Shown: positions 34,539 through 40,301 of the stretch, piece by piece
Numbering within the stretch: position 1 is the stretch's first letter
Layout of the letters: every line of letters starts with the position of its first letter
IMG/VR virus record: IMGVR_UViG_3300047562_002308
Coordinates: 1-40,301 of that record
Direction: 5' to 3' (one strand)
Origin: a virus
DNA length: 40,301 nucleotides
The notes under the pieces: model-generated
Database searches by the model: none
What the model saw: the letters and a program-made list of their open reading frames with translations, nothing else
Told to the model about the DNA's origin: nothing
Program-made: the position numbers and the translations under genes

Positions 34539-35306
34539 TTAACTCCTTAGTAAATAGTTGTTATATTTATCTATATTATTTTTTATGTAGTTTGGCATTT
34601 TGTCAATTTCTACTATTTCAAAATTCGTAGAAAATCTATCAAAAAGATCTTTACGATTATATACCCTTTCAGAAATCTTGTCAAGTTCTGTATACTCATC
34701 TAAATCAAATTCATCATGAGCAAATGTTGTTAATTTATACTGAATTTGTTCTGGTGTTCCAAGGTAACTAAAATGCCAGCCACCATTATAAATATAGTCA
34801 AAATTATCTTCTCCACCAGTTCTCATTTTATTTGGATCTGTCAAATATTTTAATGACGTTGCTCTTGGATGAAACCAATCATGAACAAAAAGATTAAAAT
34901 AATAGTAAAACATTGGCATATGGATCATATATCTACCGCCAGAATTTGCCATCTCTTTTAGAGCATCTGCTTTTACTATTTCATCAACATCTGATATAAC
35001 AATAAAATCTTCTTGTTGCAAGTTTAGTTTTTCTATCGCATCTGTTACACCTTTTAATCTTTGATATTGTTCGTAATCCCACGAAATATCTGCATGTTTG
35101 GGCTTATCAGAAACATTTACGATAAGTTTTTCTGATGCCCAATCAAATTTTGATAGATTGTTAGAAAGAACTAATTCTCTTTCATTACCACGATGATCAC
35201 AAACAGATTCAGTTACAACAAAATAATCAACAGTATCCCAAAGTTCTTTCATTCTTAACTCAAGAAGATCAAACTCCCAATGAAACATTGTACAGTCAAT
35301 AATCAT
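34539..35306 (-). CDS. Glycosyltransferase, GT17-like
   Basis: A 255-residue enzyme resembling family 17 glycosyltransferases. The start MIIDCTMFHWEFDLLELRM, then DYFVVTES, and the segment FIVISDVDEI with the metal-binding DVDE at 106-109 are typical. GGWHFSYLG follows at 175-183, then a K..TFAHDEF block. Members transfer N-acetylglucosamine-type sugars, and bacterial or phage forms act on surface glycans; the acceptor here is unknown. ATG at 35306 overlaps the previous stop by four bases. It is the last gene of the glycan cassette before the SSB gene. Confidence 0.85.
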   Translation of the reverse strand: MIIDCTMFHWEFDLLELRMKELWDTVDYFVVTESVCDHRGNERELVLSNNLSKFDWASEKLIVNVSDKPKHADISWDYEQYQRLKGVTDAIEKLNLQQEDFIVISDVDEIVKADALKEMANSGGRYMIHMPMFYYYFNLFVHDWFHPRATSLKYLTDPNKMRTGGEDNFDYIYNGGWHFSYLGTPEQIQYKLTTFAHDEFDLDEYTELDKISERVYNRKDLFDRFSTNFEIVEIDKMPNYIKNNIDKYNNYLLRS

Positions 35307-36265
35307 TGTGATACTTTTTCGAAAAACTCATTCCATTCTTTTGCTCGTCGTTCCCAGGAATAGAATTTGTTAAAGTAGTCTGATTGCTCTTTTAGCATTT
35401 CTTTATTTGATTTATCCCAATAATCATTGATTGCTTGATTAAGATGTTGAGCATATGAAATTTTAATATCTACTTCATCAGACTTGATTGTCATCATCTT
35501 TGGATACATGCCGCCAGTTTCTGGGAGTGCTCCAAGGTCTGTTGTAACCAATGAGCATCCTGCTGCTCCAGCCTCAATCATTGCCAAACACGCAGTTTCC
35601 TCAAAAATGCTGGGGTATGAAAAGATATGTGCTTCTTGTAATGCCTTGTGAATATCCTTATTGTCTGCATGTCCATGATAATTAACATTCTTCATAGATC
35701 TTGCTCTATCAAATAGTTCTTGATAGATATCTCCATATGCCTGTGTATATCCTGAACTATAAATATCAGTTGATGAATATACATCTAACTCAATATCGTC
35801 ACGATTAAGGATTTCCATTACGTCAAGGAGAATTGATAGTCCTCTAAATGGGGTAGATGTATAAATAAGTTTTATTTTTCCATCCTTAGGCTTTTCCTTA
35901 TATTCAATAGGCTCAATAGCATTACGAATAACATGAGCGTTGCTTAAGGGTACTTGAAAAAGATATCTAAACTTTTCTAATTGCCAATGAGATACATATA
36001 CCGTTGAATTAATAGCCTTCATAAATGCTGGATCACGCATAGGCGCAAGTGATTCATCACTATAGTTCAAGTGCTGCCATAATACATTCTTCTTTGTATA
36101 CCGCAATTTATCAGGATTTGGTGTAGAAATTAAAAGATTAATATTGTCGTATTGATCAATATTCGTGTGCTTCTTTAGTCCATCAACCAATATTTCTGTA
36201 CCGCCCTTAGCAGCAAAAACCTGTGGCTTGTCACCACTTGACTTTCTTTGTAACCAATCAGCCAT
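35303..36265 (-). CDS. Glycosyltransferase, GT4-like (GT-B fold)
   Basis: A 320-residue GT-B enzyme. The N-terminal GGTE loop (21-24), the central strand IKLIYTSTPFRGLSILLD (131-148) and the C-terminal donor site FSYPSIFEETACLAMIEAGAAG (215-236) with an E-x7-E motif (Glu223, Glu231) are classic for family 4 transferases using nucleotide sugars. ATG at 36265 follows AGGAG. It sits 8 bases downstream of the unknown protein and overlaps the GT17-like gene, so all belong to one unit. Acceptor is unknown. Confidence 0.9.
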   Translation of the reverse strand: MADWLQRKSSGDKPQVFAAKGGTEILVDGLKKHTNIDQYDNINLLISTPNPDKLRYTKKNVLWQHLNYSDESLAPMRDPAFMKAINSTVYVSHWQLEKFRYLFQVPLSNAHVIRNAIEPIEYKEKPKDGKIKLIYTSTPFRGLSILLDVMEILNRDDIELDVYSSTDIYSSGYTQAYGDIYQELFDRARSMKNVNYHGHADNKDIHKALQEAHIFSYPSIFEETACLAMIEAGAAGCSLVTTDLGALPETGGMYPKMMTIKSDEVDIKISYAQHLNQAINDYWDKSNKEMLKEQSDYFNKFYSWERRAKEWNEFFEKVSQ

Positions 36266-36273
36266 CTTTTCTC

Positions 36274-36993
36274 CTATGAATAACTTTTCTTATGCCAAAA
36301 CTGTCTTTTATAAGATCTTACAATTTTTGATTTTAGAAGGAAACCATTTTTCTTATTTTCCTCTTCATCAAATGGGACCTCTTCGCTCTTCCATTCATCT
36401 CTCTTAAATGGAATTGCCTGACAAATAGGTGTGCCCTTTTCAAGAACAAAGATATCTTCATCTATTACCTGAAGAAGTTGGAAGGGAAATTCTACCCCAA
36501 GAGGGTAGGTATCTGTATCAACCACTCCGCTAAAGGTTCTAAAAGGTAGATCATGTCTATTTGTAGGATGTGTAAACAAGCAACTATATCCTGGTGGAGT
36601 AATAACTCTCCAACCTGGCTTCCATTTAAGTAGGTCTAGATTTCCTCCAAATGGTGCAGGCAGTCCTGGTGCTTGTAGTGGACCATGCGATCCTAAAAGT
36701 TCTGTAGGAACTGCCCATCTAACATTAATTCCCTTGCCCTTATGATTTCTGAACTCAAGATCTGCTGGTAGCGTAAACATATATCCAGATGTGATTGCGT
36801 CTAAAAATGGGGAGCATCCCTTCAGAGTAAGGTTGCTAACAGCAACGCTTTCTTTATTTAATCCAGTTATCTTTTCATTATCCATATGAACAGGCATATT
36901 TTTATACCAATCTGGAATATGCTTTGATGCAGGAGTTGGCTTTTCAAAGAAAATATGTGCTTCTTTATCTGCTGGTTCAAACTGGATCTTCAT
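36274..36993 (-). CDS. Protein of unknown function in the glycan cassette
   Basis: A 239-residue protein. The sequence has ASKHIPDWYKNMPVH near residue 23, then GCSPFLDAITSGYMFTLPADL (about 60-80), and a distinctive block PGWRVITPPGYSCLFTHPTN followed by RHDLPFRTFSGVVDTD. Its blocks of beta strands with a late acidic/basic tail suggest a barrel-like fold. I recall similar sequences in other phages but cannot name a family. ATG at 36993 overlaps the end of the GT2-like gene by 17 bases. The association with glycosyltransferases suggests a role in the same pathway; binding or modification of a sugar is possible but unproven. Confidence 0.7.
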   Translation of the reverse strand: MKIQFEPADKEAHIFFEKPTPASKHIPDWYKNMPVHMDNEKITGLNKESVAVSNLTLKGCSPFLDAITSGYMFTLPADLEFRNHKGKGINVRWAVPTELLGSHGPLQAPGLPAPFGGNLDLLKWKPGWRVITPPGYSCLFTHPTNRHDLPFRTFSGVVDTDTYPLGVEFPFQLLQVIDEDIFVLEKGTPICQAIPFKRDEWKSEEVPFDEEENKKNGFLLKSKIVRSYKRQFWHKKSYS

Positions 36994-37630
36994 TGTTTTC
37001 CCATCTATTGTCTATCCATCTTTTAAGGCTCCAATTATAGCACTTTAATGGATCTGAGGCAAACTTCTTGTCATAATACTGTTTATTTGATAAGTCACTT
37101 TTTTGTTTTTGTTCAGCATACCCTCCAGAAGTTGCTGTTGTGCAACTACCTTGAATTTTAACGGGTATATCTGGATAAAGAATATTTCTTCCTAGCCCCA
37201 TTATTCTTGCTCTATTCTCAAAATCCTCATCTTCATAATATGCTGGGAAATAATTCTCATCAAACAGTCCAACCTTTTCAACAATGCCTGCTCCAAGAGA
37301 GAATGCGTTAAATCCATAGTTGCTCAATAGAAATCTTTCTCTACCGCTCAGACCTGCTATTTTTTGTAGTGTTCCTGGAAGCCACACTACATCATTTCCC
37401 ATAAATATCCAATATGGTGATGTTGCATAGCATTTAATTCCTAAATTCCATGATGCAGCAACACCAATATTGTTAGGCATATTGATAACATGAATGTCGT
37501 TATTTTTATATGAATTGCTGTTATCAATAACTAAAATATTATCTATTGGATAGTCAATAGAGTTTAATGCTTCTTCAAGAAGGTCAAATCTATTAAGAAC
37601 TGGAATAATTAATGCTGGTATTGATTTCAT
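36977..37630 (-). CDS. Glycosyltransferase, GT2-like (GT-A fold)
   Basis: A 217-residue transferase. ATG 37630 is chosen over a longer frame because it overlaps the preceding stop as ATGA and begins the conserved strand SIPALIIPVLNRFDLLEEAL. It continues with ILVIDNSN, NIGVAASWNLGI, FMGNDVVW (the metal-binding loop, with an Asn-Asp rather than a full DxD), and AYYEDEDFENRARIMG with the acidic ED pair usual near the catalytic base. Product and acceptor are unknown. The gene overlaps the next one by 17 bases. Confidence 0.85.
   Translation of the reverse strand: MKSIPALIIPVLNRFDLLEEALNSIDYPIDNILVIDNSNSYKNNDIHVINMPNNIGVAASWNLGIKCYATSPYWIFMGNDVVWLPGTLQKIAGLSGRERFLLSNYGFNAFSLGAGIVEKVGLFDENYFPAYYEDEDFENRARIMGLGRNILYPDIPVKIQGSCTTATSGGYAEQKQKSDLSNKQYYDKKFASDPLKCYNWSLKRWIDNRWENNEDPV
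37034..37042 (-). promoter_or_regulatory. Possible promoter element TGCTATAAT inside the end of the GT2-like gene
   Basis: TGCTATAAT on the minus strand, 40 bases before ATG 36993. It is the one clear example of the motif lying well within coding sequence (codons for KCYNW), so it may be chance. Confidence 0.3.
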
Positions 37631-38310
37631 TTTTGCATTTGTGACATAAATGGTAGGGGAAATGTTTTCTGATGTACCACGCGAACATTGGGATCTACCC
37701 AAATATCAAAACCACTATTAATGGCCTTGGTACACCATGATAGATCTTCTCCTACGAGGATAAAATCTTCTGTTCGTTCACCAGTTTTTTCATCAATATT
37801 GGGAACTGCTACTGGACCAAACCATGGTCGTGGCATATTTTCAAATACCCCACTCTTGACAGCAATAAATCCAAAGCCTGCTCCAGCAACCTTAAATGGC
37901 TTCTTATAATCATCAAGCATCTGCTCAGGCATCATTCCACCTCTTGGTTGGCGGTATATAGGAATGTGACGATCTTCCATTAAATAGCATCCAGAAATAA
38001 TATCCTTATCTGAGTTATATAGAGCAAAAAGATCTACTGGCATCCATGATATATCGGAATCAATCCACATGATCATATCATAGGTAAAATCACCACTACA
38101 TGGCTGTGTCATTTCAATATTATTTGTATCCCATCCACCAATTGTTGATTCTCTTGCCATTGATACTAGTGATCCACCCTGATTAAGCCAATTCCATGTC
38201 AATCCCTCTTGATTAAGAGCATTGGTGCTTAATAGCAGGCTTCTCAAATATCCTGGTGTAAAAGAGTTTCCAGGTGTAGCAAAAACTACATTAAAGTGTG
38301 GCTTATTCAC
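37627..38310 (-). CDS. GT-A glycosyltransferase-like paralogue 2
   Basis: A 227-residue protein closely related to the gene before it. Shared blocks: NKPHFNVVFATPG at the start, MIMWIDSDISWMPVDLFALYNS with a DSD metal-binding motif, GAGFGFIAVKSGVFENMPRPWF, and GEDLSWCTKAINSG followed by a late His. Such proteins are nucleotide-sugar transferases of the GT-A type, commonly grouped with family 2. GTG at 38310 shares GTGA with the previous stop and has AAGGA upstream. Compared with its partner it has an insertion with basic/Met residues (RQPRGGMMPEQ). Acceptor unknown. Confidence 0.83.
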   Translation of the reverse strand: MNKPHFNVVFATPGNSFTPGYLRSLLLSTNALNQEGLTWNWLNQGGSLVSMARESTIGGWDTNNIEMTQPCSGDFTYDMIMWIDSDISWMPVDLFALYNSDKDIISGCYLMEDRHIPIYRQPRGGMMPEQMLDDYKKPFKVAGAGFGFIAVKSGVFENMPRPWFGPVAVPNIDEKTGERTEDFILVGEDLSWCTKAINSGFDIWVDPNVRVVHQKTFPLPFMSQMQK

Positions 38311-38963
38311 TGAGAAATCCTTATCTTCTTATAGTGTCCTACTCGTATTGAAGGATCTAAGTATATCTTATATCCTGCCTCTTGTGCTTTGATACACCAA
38401 GAGTAGTCTTCTCCCCAGGGGATAAACATTTCTTTACCCTCATCATTTGTGATGCGCTGAAATTCTGTTTCAAACCATGGTCTGGGAATTGATTCAAATA
38501 CCCCGCTTTTCATAGCAACAAATCCAAATCCTACACCAAATACTTCAAAAGGGTACTCCTTATGCTTGAGTTTGCTATGATCAAAGTAGATGTCATTTTC
38601 CTTAAATGTAAAAAGTGGAACACCTTCTTCATTAAAATATAATCCAGAAACAATATCAAACTTTGAATTATACAATTTCATAAAGTCTTCTGGTGACCAC
38701 GAAATATCTGAGTCAATCCAAATGATCTTATCATACGTTACCTCGCCGCTTAGGGGTGCTGTTGCAAAAGCATTGAGAAACTTAGATCCCATTGTTGTTG
38801 CTTCTCTTGCTGCATTTACCTGTGAAGAATATTCATTTAGATATAAATATGAAATACCCTCTCTATTTAAATATCCCATGGTTGCGACAAGGCTTTTGAC
38901 GTATTCTGCCTCCATCATTCTTCCTGGAGTAGCAATAAGAATATTTACATGAGGCTTACTCAA
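38307..38963 (-). CDS. GT-A glycosyltransferase-like paralogue 1
   Basis: A 218-residue protein, first of a tandem pair. Start: SKPHVNILIATPG; WIDSDISW at 82-89 gives the DSD metal-binding motif; VFGVGFGFVAMKSGVFESIPRPWF spans 141-164; GEDYSWC at 184-190 and a conserved His at 210 follow. The start is TTG at 38963 with GGAGG 4 bases upstream, and it overlaps the end of the sulfotransferase gene. The rare start and close partner (GTG) suggest a graded expression of the pair. Sequence identity to the next gene implies a local duplication followed by divergence. Confidence 0.83.
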   Translation of the reverse strand: MSKPHVNILIATPGRMMEAEYVKSLVATMGYLNREGISYLYLNEYSSQVNAAREATTMGSKFLNAFATAPLSGEVTYDKIIWIDSDISWSPEDFMKLYNSKFDIVSGLYFNEEGVPLFTFKENDIYFDHSKLKHKEYPFEVFGVGFGFVAMKSGVFESIPRPWFETEFQRITNDEGKEMFIPWGEDYSWCIKAQEAGYKIYLDPSIRVGHYKKIRISQ

Positions 38964-39777
38964 CTTCCCTCCAAAATTCTAATCCTGAATACTTATTTAG
39001 TACATAGGGAGAAAGAATTTCTTCTTTGTTTATTTCTCTGCGAGAAATTTCTGGTCGTACATCATGAAGCCCCTTGAGTCCATACACTCTATCATCTTCT
39101 GGAGCAATATTTACAATGTTGGAGTAGTCATGATCATATGTATCTATTCCAAGGAAGTCATATATACCGTCCACAGTTTGTTTTGTATTGTTGATTAAAT
39201 TCTCATACTCAACAACATGAAAATAGTCTTTATTTTCCTCAAGCATAGCAAATGCAATGCCATACAGGGAATTATCAATCAGTCCCTTTGGACGCATCAA
39301 ATTATCACATCGAATATCATCAATTGGGCGGTAGAAATTGAATTCCTGCCGTGCCTGAATTTCCTGATCAATAAATGATGGTGATTGAGGATTTTGATAA
39401 ATCATATAAATAAATGATGCCAAGATATCTGTGATATTACGAACAGTTAGAATTACCTTGGGATCTTTATCCATGTTTCTTAGCAGGACATTAAAGTGTT
39501 CTTGAATAGACCACTCTCTTGACTTATCAATGATAATAGGTTCTGATCTATCTGAATAATAGTTTTCCAGTACCCCCATCACTGTGGCAGGCATAACTTC
39601 TGGCTTAGGATAGGCGCGGTACTGCTCTGAAGCCAAAATACTTCTTTCTAAATTGAACATCATTCCACACATGGGGGAATTTGCTCCTGAATAAATTTCA
39701 GGATTTTGATTTAATATGGAAGAAAGCAGGGTAGATCCAGATCGTGGTAGACCACTTAAAAAATGAAATGTTGTCAT
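38956..39777 (-). CDS. Sulfotransferase
   Basis: A 273-residue PAPS-dependent sulfotransferase. The 5'-phosphosulfate loop is visible as LSGLPRSGSTLLSS (7-20), and the 3'-phosphate region as VILTVRNITDILASF (108-122). A helix rich in acidic and aromatic residues follows. The enzyme moves a sulfuryl group from PAPS to a hydroxyl or amine, for example on a glycan made by the adjacent transferases. ATG at 39777 has only a purine-rich GAAAGA upstream. A promoter-like TGATATAAT with TTTACA 16 bases upstream lies in the end of the previous gene, so the cassette may start here. Confidence 0.9.
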   Translation of the reverse strand: MTTFHFLSGLPRSGSTLLSSILNQNPEIYSGANSPMCGMMFNLERSILASEQYRAYPKPEVMPATVMGVLENYYSDRSEPIIIDKSREWSIQEHFNVLLRNMDKDPKVILTVRNITDILASFIYMIYQNPQSPSFIDQEIQARQEFNFYRPIDDIRCDNLMRPKGLIDNSLYGIAFAMLEENKDYFHVVEYENLINNTKQTVDGIYDFLGIDTYDHDYSNIVNIAPEDDRVYGLKGLHDVRPEISRREINKEEILSPYVLNKYSGLEFWREVE

Positions 39778-39798
39778 ATATTTTTCTTTCTACTAGAA

Positions 39799-40301
39799 TT
39801 ACTTGGCTATTATATCATTGATTGAGTAGTTGTAAAGTTGTGGAGAAATGCGAATTTGACCAGAGTTTCCACCAGCAATCCATAGGCCATTGCCGTAGGC
39901 GATGGACCAGATAATTGTAGTCCCAAAGTTTGAGGTGACGGTGGTCCAGGTAGAGCCATCGGTGGAGGTACGCATTTGACCTGAAAGTCCTCCAGCAACC
40001 CATAGGCCGTTGCCGTAGCCGATGGAGGAGATTGTTGTATTCCCAAAATTTGAGTTGACGGTAGTCCAAGTGGAGCCGTTGGTGGAGGTACGCATTTGAC
40101 CTGAAAGTCCTCCAGCAACCCATAGGCCATTGCCGTAGGCGATGGATCGGATGGTTGTATCCCCGAAGTTTGATGTAACGGTGGTCCAGGTAGAGCCATC
40201 GGTGGAGGTACGCATTTGACCTGTATATCCTCCTGCAATCCATAGGCCGTTGCCGTAGGCGACGGAGTTTATGTTGGTGGTACCGAAGTTTGAGGTAACG
40301 G
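39799..40301 (-). CDS. C-terminal part of an Asp-box beta-propeller-like protein
   Basis: Only the last 166 codons are in the window; the gene continues beyond 40301. It is made of 40-residue repeats containing MRTSTDGSTWTTV and IAYGNGLWVAGG. The S-x-D-G-x-T-W core is an Asp-box (BNR-type) motif, found in blades of beta-propellers. Four repeats are visible, then a short tail NYSINDIIAK. The frame is chosen because it carries the Asp-box and continues without a stop to the edge. Such proteins are often tail adhesins. G+C is clearly higher than in the genes around it. No sialidase catalytic residues can be judged. Confidence 0.78.
   Translation of the reverse strand, partial: VTSNFGTTNINSVAYGNGLWIAGGYTGQMRTSTDGSTWTTVTSNFGDTTIRSIAYGNGLWVAGGLSGQMRTSTNGSTWTTVNSNFGNTTISSIGYGNGLWVAGGLSGQMRTSTDGSTWTTVTSNFGTTIIWSIAYGNGLWIAGGNSGQIRISPQLYNYSINDIIAK
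39809..39828 (-). promoter_or_regulatory. Extended -10 promoter element TGATATAAT for glycan cassette
   Basis: TGATATAAT (39817-39809 on the minus strand) lies in the last codons of the Asp-box gene. TTTACA, a five-of-six match to TTGACA, lies 16 bases before the TATAAT (it ends just beyond the listed interval at about 39831-39836). This is the best -35/-10 pair of the junction elements and points at the sulfotransferase gene. Confidence 0.6.
39841..40301 (-). repeat. 120-bp tandem repeats encoding Asp-box blades
   Basis: A 120-bp unit repeats with exact period: the same GTGGAGGTACGCATTTGACC block (plus strand) starts at 39962, 40082 and 40202, and a diverged copy precedes it. Copies differ at scattered positions. 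Because 120 is divisible by three, all three minus frames stay open through the array, so the frame must be chosen by motif. Confidence 0.95.

Noticed and set aside
39810-40243. Two further open minus frames through the 120-bp repeats
   Set aside because: They remain open only because the repeat length is a multiple of three. The frame at 39799 has Asp-box motifs and the other two do not.
39841-40301. CRISPR array
   Set aside because: Repeats are directly tandem, 120 bp, coding, with no unique spacers.
1-40301. tRNA genes, integrase, attachment sites, insertion sequences
   Set aside because: I looked for tRNA-like cloverleaf ends, recombinase motifs and flanking inverted repeats and saw none I could support.

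Overview
The window is part of a tailed double-stranded DNA phage or prophage genome (Caudoviricetes). Every supported gene lies on the minus strand, so transcription runs from 40301 down to 1. Genes are packed with 1-4 base overlaps, and no gene-free stretch exceeds about 120 bases. The morphogenesis order (portal, protease/scaffold, major capsid, adaptor, stopper, neck, tail terminator, tail tube, frameshifted chaperones, 2689-residue tape measure, distal tail proteins) is that of a long non-contractile tail; no sheath gene is seen. The host cannot be read from the sequence. Recurrent extended -10 promoters, apparently leaderless starts and a class II ribonucleotide reductase fit an actinobacterial, perhaps freshwater, host, but that is a weak inference.

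Layout in transcription order. (A) 40301-34539: the end of an Asp-box repeat protein, then a sulfotransferase, two tandem GT-A glycosyltransferase-like paralogues, a GT2-like enzyme, a protein of unknown function, a GT4-like and a GT17-like glycosyltransferase. This is a compact glycan-modification cassette. (B) 34537-34160: single-stranded DNA-binding protein. (C) 34132-29563: three fibre-like genes sharing a C-terminal module, an appendage protein, a tiny polyproline ORF, two small beta-rich proteins and a 2-oxoglutarate/Fe(II) oxygenase. (D) 29442-27487: adenosylcobalamin-dependent ribonucleotide reductase behind its own promoter. (E) 27417-19258: a 1226-residue lectin-like protein, a small protein, portal, protease with a nested scaffold start, and major capsid protein. 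(F) 19164-15328: a SAP/HeH-like protein, head-tail connector genes and tail tube. (G) 15232-1: chaperones G and GT, tape measure, two distal tail proteins and the start of another gene. No terminase or lysis gene is visible here.

The most notable signals are regulatory. A TGnTATAAT element (extended -10) recurs at about a dozen gene junctions, always on the minus strand, usually directly after a stop codon. Two of these sit 6-7 bases before an ATG that lacks a Shine-Dalgarno sequence. Strong GC hairpins follow the major capsid, tail tube and reductase genes and are each followed at once by such a promoter. There is also a textbook -1 frameshift site (GGGAAAC plus a 7-bp stem) in the tail chaperone gene, and a perfect internal ribosome-binding site inside the protease gene that should yield a separate scaffold protein. 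All function calls rest on motifs and gene order read by eye; no database search was run.
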